Below, piece by piece: positions 10,998 through 21,510 of a stretch of 64,000 nt of DNA. How positions within the stretch are numbered: the stretch's first letter is position 1; the number at the start of each line of letters is the position of its first letter. The DNA comes from Chamaecrista fasciculata (lineage: Eukaryota > Streptophyta > Magnoliopsida > Fabales > Fabaceae), in contig QANZ01038022.1 in the NCBI GenBank assembly GCA_003254925.1, positions 7,359 through 71,358 on the forward strand. Reading direction: 5' to 3'. Made by a program: the position numbers and the translations under genes. The notes beneath the pieces were generated by a model. That model saw only the letters and a list, made by a program, of their open reading frames with translations. It was not told the origin of the DNA and made no database searches.

Positions 10998-11939
10998 AAA
11001 AGCAGACGACAACCCTTAGATTTGACCAGATCAAAGGGAAGAGGCGGAGCGGCAAGAAAGTTCTAGAGATTGAGATTTCAAAGTGTCCTTTTGTGTTATT
11101 TGTCAACTAATCCAACCAATTTAAATCGCTAACATCAATCTAGGTGAAGTATAGTATAGATTCTTTATATTATTTTATAAAATACAGCCAAAAAAGAAAA
11201 AAAAAATAAAGAAAGACATAGAGAAAAAAATGTACAAATAAAATAATATAATTATTGTATGTAATCTTTATTCTTCCAAAACTCCAAATACTAAAAACTT
11301 AACCTAATCGGTAGAGCACTAGATATTTCATGCTTCACTTTGCTTGTCTTGTGATGTTCACATGGCCACACATGCAAGTGATAGAATTTGGAGCTGAATT
11401 GCCTACTTTATGTGAAATAAGTTTAGGAGATAAATCTTTTATGGTATAACTGATTTGTAATGCTCTTTAAAATCCTTCAAGTATAGTTAAATGTCTGTTA
11501 TGAATGGTATTAGCACCTTTAGAAAGGTCAAAAGATAGATTAGTCAAGGTTCATGCAAACAAATATCCTGAATGTTCTTCTGTGAATGATTTGTTGAAAT
11601 ATCTATAACATGTAAGATTTTTATGTACCCCACCTTCCTAACTTACTAAATTTGTGTACATTGATATGTGCTTTTCCAATTGGGTGTAAGTTCCATCATG
11701 CAAATCTGTAAAACCATTTTCATGAGATTTGGGCACAAAAAGAAGAGTACCTGCCCTACTAACTCTTAATAATGGATTTGTTAGGATAATGAAATAACTA
11801 GAAGAGACAGATTTGGTGGCTTTAGAATCTAGTGGAGGGCTTCATTTTTCTCTTGAAAGAAACAATTGGACAGATTTAGAACATTGATATATCTTCATGT
11901 GTATGAAGGAGCAAACTAAGTATTATTTTGGCCAATGAG
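10998..11939. other. Intergenic DNA without recognised genes
   Basis: Open frames here are short and unlike any family I know. Base composition is slightly less AT-rich around 11300-11850, so an old gene or transposon fragment is possible, but nothing can be named. Confidence 0.4.
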
Positions 11940-12075
11940 AAAAAATCCAAGTAAGAGTAAATGATAAAATTGACCAAAATGTGAAATGTTAGAAACAAAA
12001 TTGATACTAAAAAGAGATTGAGGATGGAATTGACCGTCGATATAAAGTTTGAGGACAAAATTAACACTTTTACCA
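11940..12075. mobile_element. Solo arm related to the element at 39589
   Basis: 'aattgaccaaaatgtgaaat' and the terminal 'aacacttttacc' match the right arm of the inverted-repeat element at 39589-39975. No left partner is present. Confidence 0.4.
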
Positions 12076-12229
12076 ATCATTTATTTAAAGTTGATTGATT
12101 TGATAATAAAAATTTGCATTATTAAAAGAGTATATTAGTTTGATACAAGGATTACGGATTAGACAGCCTCTATATATAACCTAATGGCATTTGAGATCCA
12201 AATAGCTAAATTATGAGTATGAGCACTAA

Positions 12230-14211
12230 GGGTGCCTTTGGGAACAACTTTATGTTCCTTTAGTTTTTATCCTCCTTTATCTCCCAGTACTCCTTTTTAA
12301 TACGGAACTACAGTAAAAAGTATCATTTCTTTATTTTCCTCCTTTATCTCTCCTTTATCCCTCCTTTATCTTCTCAAGTTACTAACATATCCCTACTCAA
12401 CTACCTATAATTACCTACTTTTTACTATAAAATATTCAAAGGACATATTTGTAAATTACATATAAAAATATTTTTATTTATTACTTTTACAACTTTCTCT
12501 CTCCTTCATCTTTTCTTACTATTTTTTTACTCACCTCTCTCTCTCTCTCTCTCCTATTTTATTTCAAAATACTCAAAATATTAATTAAAAAGTTTACTAA
12601 TAAAATAACTTATTTTTATTTGGCCAAAATGCAGAGACACCCCTTGAGTTTTAAGTTGGGTGCACATAACACCCCTGAGTTTTCAATTTGTGTAAATAGG
12701 ATCCCTAAGTTTTCAATTACGTGCAAATAACACCCTTATGTTAAAGTTAGGCCAAATTAGTGAGGGTATAATACTAATTTGAGTAATTTCATAAAAAAAT
12801 TTAGGCCAAAGTCTTATTTTGGTCTCTCAAGTTTGCTCAAAGTTTTGTTTTGGTCCATCGAGTTTTTAAAAAGTTCTACCATTAGTTTCTTTCCAATTTC
12901 CATTCAATTTTTCTGTTAAATAAAAGAAAAAATTGGTTTACATTACCCGAAAAGTTTTATTTTTTTGAATTAAGGTCCTTTCTTTTTATATAATAGGACC
13001 AAAGTGTAAGAAAAAAAAATAGTATTTGAAACATTTTTGCTCCAAAAACAAGAACTCAACAAACACTCTTCTTCTTCAATCACCGTTCTTCTTCTTCCTT
13101 CATTGCTGAAGAAGAAATATACACCCACGATATGCGAGAGACATTCACGTTTTTGGGGCAAAATTATTTCAAATACTAGTTTATTCAATATTTTTTGTTA
13201 TCTCATTCGACAACGAAAATTACAGATCAGTCCAACTTTAATAATATTTTTTTTACTGTAATCAGATCCCAGAGTAATATTTTTGATGGTGTGAAAAACT
13301 TTATAAGCATATTTCAAAAACATTAATGAGAAAACATATATTTTTGGTGGTGAGAATATTTAATTACAGTTTCGTCCCTACTCTAACACATGTATGAATA
13401 ATTTTTTTGTGGTGAACAAAAAAAAATCAATATAAGAAAATAATTAAAATTATCAAATCTCAAAACTTTCCAATTTGGTTACTCTTCCCGTATATATATA
13501 TATATGGATAATATTTTTTATGCTATACACTATTGAGAAAAAATGTATACTTCATATAAAAAAAATATACATATTGGTCTATCATTCAGTATATGGCTAA
13601 TATTTTTGGTTCTGCAACTACTGAAGAAGAAAATTTTGAAAAATACATAATTCATACCCCTGAAAATATACATTTTGGTCCCTCCTATATTATATACATG
13701 GGTAATATTTTTTGTAGTATCAAAATTTTAAAATAAAATTAAAAGACAGTAAACAGGAAAAATATATAGTCTAGTCCCCAAAATTTTACAATTCACTACT
13801 CAAAAATTACATTTTGGTCCCACATTCACACCTCCATCCTCCTTTACCTTACCACTCCAAAAATCTCCTTTATTAACTTCCTCCTTTAGCACAAATTTCG
13901 AGGCAATCATTACTCATACCACTTTACTAACACCAAAACAAACAAAAAAAACAACACTCCTTTATCCTCCTTTATTTTTACTATTTTTACCCCTATACAA
14001 ATTTAAAATACCAATACTATTATTTCAACCCACCACAATCATTACATACCCTTTAAAATAATTTCACATCATAATTCCTCCTTTATCTCTCATTTTCCCA
14101 AACACAATTTACTAAAAACCTCCTTTATAACACAAATCCTTTACATCTCCTTTATTACCTCCCCCATCTCTTTATCCTCCTTTACCTTAACTCTTGAATC
14201 CAAACGCACCC
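12230..14211. mobile_element. PIF/Harbinger-like element, host of a nested Mutator-like element
   Basis: The ends are GGGTGCCTTTGGGAAC and the inverse TCCAAACGCACCC. The flanks are TAA on both sides (12227-12229 and 14212-14214), the duplication expected for PIF/Harbinger. The subterminal regions carry 'tcctcctttatctc' repeats in both arms. The interior holds a Mutator-like insertion (12621-13190) and 'tatatatggataatattttt' repeats at 13480-13740. No transposase can be read. Confidence 0.6.
12621..13190. mobile_element. Truncated Mutator-like element nested in the element at 12230
   Basis: The left arm starts GGCCAAAATGCAGAGACACC and follows the left arm of 9081 block by block for about 400 bp, with a different core. 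The right arm appears lost after 'caaaattatttcaaatacta'. It lies wholly within the PIF-like element, so it inserted later. Confidence 0.55.
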
Positions 14212-14830
14212 TAAATATTTTTCTTTAAAAAATATGGGAACAAGAAACAGCTGAAAATATAAACTCAGGATATAGCTGCAAATATTAAGCACAAAAAATG
14301 ATTGAAACCTGTAAAGCATGTCTGCCATGGACCCATCGACAAGCTAATTCTTGAAATTATATAACATAGACATGTATATATATATATTTATTATAATTTC
14401 AATAGTGAACAATGAAATGCATTTATATATATATATATATATATATATCTCAAAAAGGAATTTGAATCATGGTCCTACATAAAACTAATCCAGGCAAAAT
14501 AAGGGGAGAAATAGTGTGAAATAATGAATCTAAATAATCTAAAATCCAAAAGCAGAATGACTCTAAGATTTCCTCATTTTCTTGTGCATGAGTAACAGTT
14601 TGAACAATGATAAACCCAGAAAAGGTTGCATCACAAGATATTGATACCTAAAGAGAAAGATAGCTTAAGTCATTCCAAATTCTTCAGATCTAATGCACAA
14701 CAAACGACCAAGAAATTCTTGCCTGACCAAACTCACTAGCCAATCCACAGAGAAGAATCAAGGTCCATGCTCCTCTTTACTGGTTACGATGTCAGACAAG
14801 GCATCTTAGGGCCGGGAGTTGACCCTTCAA
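14212..14830. other. Intergenic DNA, possibly the DPH2 3' region
   Basis: This stretch contains TA microsatellites (around 14370-14448). No gene is supported. The part nearest DPH2 may be its 3' untranslated or downstream region. Confidence 0.4.
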
Positions 14831-14981
14831 AGTGTAACAATTTGTGAAGTTTGTGAAGTGTAGAGAGACAGAGAAAGAGAATATGTGAACCCTACTAATT
14901 TAATTATTTTATATAAAAATTTACCCCTAACTACTTCTCTCTATCTCTCTCTACACTTCACACTTCACAAAATTTTACACT
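14831..14981. mobile_element. Short MITE just downstream of DPH2
   Basis: AGTGTAACAATTTGTGAAG at the left is inverted as CTTCACAAAATTTTACACT at the right. The arms contain GAGAGAGA and CTCTCTCT tracts. It ends 77 bases past the DPH2 stop codon, so it may lie in that gene's 3' UTR. Confidence 0.55.
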
Positions 14982-15057
14982 CGAGATGATCCATTTCCCT
15001 CAGGGCCAGCCTTCCCAAATTCATCCATGTCCATCCACCATTGATCATTCCCGATTG

Positions 15058-18000
15058 TCATGAGGTCTCAAATCTCCTTTTCTCATCCTCGTACCCTGCC
15101 GCCCTTCCTTTCTTTCCTAATAAATATGGCTCGGGAGACAAGTTTTGATTGTCAATATCCAGACCCTGAAAAGATCGAGTTGCGAAGAACTCAGCTCCTG
15201 ATCTAGCATCCACTTTGATTAGAGAATTACGGTTACTCTGCAACTGCAACGCCTTCTCGGTAGCATTAACCAAAGCAAGGGCTTCTCTGTCTTCCTCTTC
15301 TGATTCAGTAGGTAGTTTAGTGATCACAGAATGAGTTATTTGGAAATTAAGAACAAACAAAAGCATATCAAAATTCATATATGCTTCAAGAATAATTGTC
15401 AGCACTTTAAGTACAATAAACGGTTATCAACAAGAAAAAAACACCATTAAACCCCTCCATTTGCCCCTTTCTTTTTTTCCTTCTAGTAGAAATTTCAACA
15501 ACTTTACAGGCTTAATCTTTAAAAAAAAAATCAATAAAATCTTTTATTTTTTCCATTCAACCCTTTATTTTATCCACTCATTTGATTTCTAATATTTCCG
15601 AAATTGTAACATTTATTCACTTAACTTATTGTTTCTCAAAAACACAAAAACTACCTTGAATATCAATATTTTCCACATATCCACCGTGGAAGAATGAAAA
15701 GCGTGCTTCCCCTTCCTTGCTTTCAACTTCCACTTGAGGCAAATCAATCAAATTTTGAAACTCAGTTATGTAGGCTCCTGTCCATTGGCTTCCCCTGCGA
15801 TCAGAAAACACTTTAGCATCCAAAACAGGGCAATTTTGTAAGGCTCAAAGTAATAAAAAAAAATGTTATATATATATAAGACATTCAGGCATGGATATTG
15901 ATTAATATGGACTCTAAATTCTAATATTCATCCTATCTGTAAGGCATTTTTGGGGAATTTTTGGTGTCATAATATTTCCATTTGTTTTTAAAACATTGAT
16001 TCATAGCACTTCACTACCTACGCACAAAACCATTCCTTTTGACAATAGAAATGGTCCTCATATCATGGTTGGCAAATCAGATGTTTTATTAAGAAAATTT
16101 ATAAGAACCGACAAATAGAATTCACATAAAACATGTAAAATGGGTTTAAGTCTCAGTTAGTTCACAAGATTTCAAGATTATCTGGAGAGCTAGCTTTTCC
16201 TAGATAGATATCTTGGTTCTTTTCCAATTATGATGATTTCTAAGTAAAATGCAAAAGAGATATGGTATTGGTGAGGCTGAGAGGACTGAAAGCAACAAAT
16301 AGAAAGGACAAAAGAGAACAAACAATTTCCAATCCATACATATGTATGGAATATATTTACAATACAGTACCTGCTGAAAGCTATTGTTGCTTCAAATGGA
16401 GTAATTACTGGGGCTAGATAGGCTTTGCTATCCAGTAGAGCAGTTTGGGGGCAAGAGACATTTATGAAAACATCACACTGATGAAAACCAAACTATGTTA
16501 ATCACAGAAACTTTATTTTCAGTCACAAAAGAAGGATGGATATCCTAGAACCCTAGAATTATTGAAAGAACCAAACATCACCTCAGTAAAGTTAGCAAGT
16601 TTAGCTGGGTTCGGTCTTCCCATGACCATTGTATAAGCCTTCTTGCCTGCTCTAGTAATGAGCTCCTTCATCTGGTCTATTGTGTGAAGATAACCAGCTG
16701 CATCAGTAGTTTCAAATTGATTCCCATTAGAAGTTAAATATATATATATATATATGTTCTTATAAAACTTTATACACTACAATAATAAATAGTATGGTAG
16801 ACATAAAACTGTTTTATTATATGCGCACACTTACAACATAAATTTTGGCTAAAATGTAGAAAACCCCCCTTGAACTTTAGTCAATATGCAAAAACCCCCA
16901 AATCTTTGAAAAGTGATGAAAGGAGAATTTTTTACTTTGTGCAAATAACTCATTTTGTTAAGATTTTCACTCAAAAAAAATCGTTTTTTTGTTATTTTAT
17001 GATTGTTGTTATATTTTACATTGATCCGAAGTCCAAACTTAAAATAAACTATTTTTGAAATTAATAGTAGCCAATAACTTTAAAAAGTTTTGATTTTTCT
17101 AATAAAAACTTTAACAAAAAGGGTTATTTGCACATAATAAAAAAGTTAGCAATAATCAAGCAAAAAAGAAAAATCAAAGTTCTGACAGGAACATACCAAC
17201 ACCAAGAGTTCCCACCAAAATTCCAACAATATTTGCATCTTTAGCCCTCTCAACTAGGTAGTATCTGCATAAAACATCGATTGAACTAGTTGACACCTGA
17301 ACTAAACTAGTTTTGAAAGACAAATGGCAACCATATAGGTGAAATGCACTGTGTTTATGTTGAGATATATACCTATGATTAAGAATCTTCCTCTGTTGAG
17401 CCAAGTCCGTTAACACTCGGTTCTCAGTTGCATCATATCTGACTAAAACCACCAGCATCAAAATTAAACGCTAATACACTTAGAATCTATATAAGAAGAT
17501 AAGTGAATTCTAGTTTTACATTTTATTATACTGTATAGACACCAAGATAAAAAAGTTGTGCAATGCTGAGCATAAAATCACTAAATCAAACTATCAGACT
17601 AATGTAACATGAGAGTGAACTTTAAAAAGTGCTTTGATGAAGAAGGATAATTCTCAATGAAATTATAGAGGCTACACTGCATGAAGGAAAATCACAGAAA
17701 CATCGGCACAAATGTGGGACAATTTTTAATAAATATAAGGTAAATAATCACCTATTTCACAAGCATTGAATGTGAGTACAGCGTTTGCAAATGCTGAATT
17801 ATCAACTCCAATCCAAAAGATCAAGTAGTCATCCATCTGTTGCCCCTCAGGTAACTTCCAAGTCAGTCCTCCAATGCTGTAACTAGTCCCACTAGCCTCA
17901 TTAAAACTGCTGTTATGGGCAAAACCATTAGATGGTTCCTGGAGGCCATTTAAGTTTTTAATGTGTTTTGATGGAAACATAACTGAAGATGGAATATCGG

Positions 18001-19784
18001 CAAAGTGAACCTCTGACTTCAACTCAGATTTGCTTGATATTGATGCTTCTAATAGTACTTTTTGAATCTGCGGTATTGAATGTGCATATTCTAGCCCAAA
18101 AAGGACCTGCAAATGGAAGGGAAATCAGACCAAATGATAGAAGCTTTGCATCATAGTCTTTCAAGATTAATAAACATCATGCTTTATTTACTATCCATTA
18201 CAAAATCCAATTCTTGTTCTCCCTTTTTTTTTTGAAAATAATATTCCAGAAATAATGTGTAATTGATTATACCATGATAGGCTTGCCATATGACACAACA
18301 CTTTCTGATATACTTTCAACACAGTTGTCTATGCTTATAGAAGCCTTCCCAAAAACAAAAAAAGCCGGTAAAGTTGTTGTCCTGCAGGGAAAAAAAGTGG
18401 TCTTCAGATTCTCAATAGAGACACATGAAACATTATTTCAACCCTTAGAGCAACACAGAGAACTGCATAAATGCAAACAATAATAATTGCCATGGAAAAA
18501 AGAAAAGACAAAAAAACTGCAGAAACAAAACAAGGAATATATAGGACCCATAAGAAACATTGGAAAGGTAAGGCATGCATCTTCCATACTACAGAACAGA
18601 AAATATAACATCCTAAATGTTAACCAACTAGGTTGTATCATAAGTAACAGATGGGCAAATCAGATACATCTCTCGATAATAACTTATGGCTAAAAGACTC
18701 AAGACTCATAAATATACCTAAATGGGAGCCAAAACAAAGCACAAATCATCTAGCTTAGACCTTACATCTGGGGTGTTCAAAATTGAACCAAATCAATTTG
18801 ACCAAACCAAATTAAACCAAATCAAAGCAAAACCGCACTAAACTGAACAATGAGCGGTTTAGTTTGATTAAAAATGCATCAAAATTGAATGGTTTGGCCT
18901 AATTAACGGTTTGGATATACAGTTTAACTTGAACAAAACTATTAATATTTGTATATAGTATTTTACTTTGTTGTTGTATATATATGATTACATTTAACCA
19001 AAAAAAAAATTATCATTTCTCTTTCGATCATCATTTAATCTATCATTTTTTTTTCATTACGACATCTTATTATCTCACAAAAATATTTTACCTTAGTTAC
19101 AGACTAATTACCATTCTCGTTCTTCACAATTTTCTCCTTTTAAATCTCTAATCCTAATCCTGTTTGTCATTCCTTCATCCAATCTATAATATTAACTTAC
19201 TACTCCTAAACACCTTTTTCTTCATTAATTAGTAAAACCAAGAAACATCCTTCTAAACATGCTATTTATTGGTTTGGTTGAGAAACTTACTTTTAAGGGT
19301 ATGTTTAAGAATTACTTCTCAGAAATTTGCTTAGAACCGTCCAATGAACCTAATCAAGATTACAAAAAAGTTTCAGGAGTACTCACGGGCTAAAACACGT
19401 CTGTCCATAATGAATGACACAATCAGCATTAATGTGTGATGCTCCAACTTCATCAACACAGCAATTCCCATACGTTGTGTCTGCCATAACATACAACCCA
19501 ACATCTCTCTCATCAATCTCTCTCAGTGATTGAAGACATTTTCGCAGAGATGCCACCACTCTTGTTGAATCTTTCAGCAGACTATCTGGAAACTGAAAGT
19601 TCATAAAGCTAAGTCGTTCATCATCACACTGCTTGAAATTTAACTCAAGCTGTAAAAGGAAAAAAAAAAGTAAAAAACAGAAGAATTGAAGAAGTGGGTT
19701 TACTTGTAAAGCAACTCTGGTGAAATTTCGACTGTAAATGAATTCGGCGGTGGCGGAAATCTCGTAACTTGATTCAAAATCCAT
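15058..19784 (-). CDS. DPH2: DPH2, 2-(3-amino-3-carboxypropyl)histidine synthase subunit 2
   Basis: Ten exons (19704-19784, 19387-19592, 18273-18381, 17752-18106, 17373-17442, 17197-17264, 16582-16697, 16371-16477, 15655-15794, 15058-15299) join to 1494 nt and 497 aa. All introns are GT-AG. DPH2 pairs with DPH1 in the radical [4Fe-4S] enzyme that transfers the 3-amino-3-carboxypropyl group from SAM to a histidine of elongation factor 2, the first step of diphthamide synthesis in the cytosol. Visible family motifs are RVALQFPDSLL (24-33), [15 protein letters not shown] (64-78), HYGQTCFSP (88-96), VLFGLEYAH after exon 3, [11 protein letters not shown] and [13 protein letters not shown] (Cys344), and AAGYEDEK near the C-terminus. 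Cys72, Cys93 and Cys344 are candidate cluster ligands by position. The length is normal for the family. The ATG at 19784 is followed directly by the conserved N-terminus. Confidence 0.93.
16848..17150. mobile_element. Inverted-repeat insertion in a DPH2 intron
   Basis: The stretch lies between DPH2 exons 7 and 6. 'gtgcaaataactcattttgt' and 'acaaaaagggttatttgcac' are inverted copies, and the left end 'ggctaaaatgtagaaaaccc' is of transposon style. The outer ends are not sharply defined. It should be removed with the intron. Confidence 0.4.
18768..19290. mobile_element. hAT-like element in the second DPH2 intron
   Basis: It begins TCTGGGGTGTTCAAAATTG and continues with AACCAAATCAA and GGTTTAGTTTG blocks. 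Its core ('atatgattacatttaacc', 'cttactactcc') matches the element at 2043 in reverse orientation. The right terminus is unclear. Confidence 0.5.
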
Positions 19785-20119
19785 GGCGTAACGCGACCAC
19801 GAACTCTTTTCGTGTGCTATACTGTTAAACACACAAAGGTTAACCTAAGAAAAAGAATCCAATAACACAAAAAAAACAAAGAAAAAAAAAAGAGCAAGTG
19901 AAGAACGCAAACCTTGAATCTGAACACTGAAGTTTCTGTTTTGCCGCAAATGTTTAATGGATTGAGAAATCGACTGACTAGTTTACTACTCGTAGAAATT
20001 CAAGCCGAAATAGGATTTGGGTATTTTGGGTAATTACTAATTCGTTCTGAAAAAACAAAATTGGTTTCTATTTAAGTTAATCGATTCAATAATTAATGTT
20101 TATCCATGATAAATATTAA
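19785..20119. promoter_or_regulatory. DPH2 upstream region
   Basis: This is the DNA 5' of the DPH2 start (minus-strand gene), presumably holding its leader and promoter. No clear TATA box could be placed. A Mutator-like element begins at 20120. Confidence 0.35.
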
Positions 20120-21177
20120 GTGAAATTTTCACTTTGTCCTTTGAATTATAAGATAAATTTTACTTTAGTCCTCAAGCCTTTTTTTTTTGTCATTTTTAAT
20201 TTTTAAACTTTTCATTTATTTCATCACTAGTCCAAAATATACTTTTTTTAAGCTTTTGTTGTTATCTTTGAATTAGACAATTGAGATCAATGATTTTTCT
20301 CTCATGTATATTTTAAAGGTTAAAGGATCATTTTGGTCCTAAATGTATATCCTACTATTTATTTTGGTCCATTATGTTTCAAAATGTTCAAATTGGTCCT
20401 ACATGTTTGCAAAATGTTTCACTTTGATCCTAAACTATTGAATATGACTTGTTTCAAGTTTAAACGTGACGAGTTTAGAGCTACGTATTGTTCTCGAATA
20501 GCACTTTCTCTATCTAGTTGGGGGCGTCAGCAAATGAGGTCAAATCGGTCTTAAAAATAGACCGCTCATTTCATGGTCAAACAAGTAAAGTTGATCATAT
20601 CTCTCTTATTTCAAATTCGAATGCGACAAATTTAGAGCAATGAGTTCCTCTTAATAAGTCTTTTGAACTTGAAATGAGAGACGAGAGAAATATGACCAAA
20701 TTCAATAGTTTGAGACCAAAATGAAACATTTTACTAATATTTAGGACCAAAATGAATCATTTTGTCAACATTTAAGATCAATTTAAACATTTTGAAACAT
20801 AATGGACCAAAATGAACATTAGAGTATACATTTAGGACCAAAATGACCCTTTGACCTATTTTACAAAGTAGAAAAAGAAATCAATATTCTTAATCATAAA
20901 CTGAAAAAGAAAATTGCTATTCATTTTTCTTTTTAAGAAGTAAAATTTTTCTTTTTTTTCCTTTACTATTTCACTTAATAAAAGTATAAAACATTTATAT
21001 TTGAAAAATCATTCTGTTCAATGGTTTAAATTTAGAAATAACAACATGAATTAAATGAGTTCTGTTTTGGTCTAGCTGTGAAATAAATGAGAATATTTGA
21101 TGATTAAAGTGGAATAAAATAATGGATTAAAATGGAATTTATCTTATAATTCAAGTATCAAAATGAGGTTTTGACTT
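20120..21177. mobile_element. Mutator-like element with perfect 9-bp duplication, host of a nested MITE
   Basis: AAATATTAA flanks it on both sides (20111-20119 and 21178-21186). The inverted arms contain 'ttgaattataagataaattt' and its reverse complement near the right end. The interior carries the complete MITE at 20318-20856, a later insertion. A 9-bp duplication is the Mutator hallmark. No transposase is present. Confidence 0.65.
20318..20856. mobile_element. Inverted-repeat MITE (GGTCAAAGGGTCATTTTGG family), copy 2
   Basis: GGTTAAAGGATCATTTTGGT at the left is inverted at the right as ACCAAAATGACCCTTTGACC. The flanks TATTTTAAA and TATTTTACA are a 9-bp duplication with one mismatch. It shares its core with copies at 10158 and 58040. 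Confidence 0.65.
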
Positions 21178-21186
21178 AAATATTAA

Positions 21187-21510
21187 ATTGACAAATCAAT
21201 TTAATTTTTGAAAAAAACAGTTTTTTAAATTATTAAAAATATTTAAATTTATTACGAGTAAATTTGTCTTTTATCCAAAGTCCAAACACGTTGATCATTT
21301 TTATTTTCTGATTTATATGACATTATTCATTAAAAAATTTGTAGAAATTAGTTTATGAGTTTTCAAGGACCAAATTTAAAATATTTGATGAAATGGTAAA
21401 CAAACTGTACTTCAATATAACGTTAAAAGAGCTTTAATTGTAAGCTTCTAGTTTAAATAAGATTAATCTTCATTTAAATCATTAAAAAACTCGTGATTAA
21501 AAAAAAAATT
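21187..21510. other. AT-rich spacer between two transposons
   Basis: Nothing is supported here. It separates the Mutator-like element from the LINE insertion. Confidence 0.4.

Noticed and set aside
14427-14448. Regular TA arrays (also near 16738, 31881, 44207, 60689 and 63410) as a CRISPR-like or satellite signal
   Set aside because: Simple TA microsatellites, common in plant DNA, with no spacer structure.
19593-19649. Alternative DPH2 exon 2 starting further upstream (LELNFKQ...)
   Set aside because: It also keeps the frame, but the acceptor at 19593 restores the family motif RVALQFPDSLL without an insertion.
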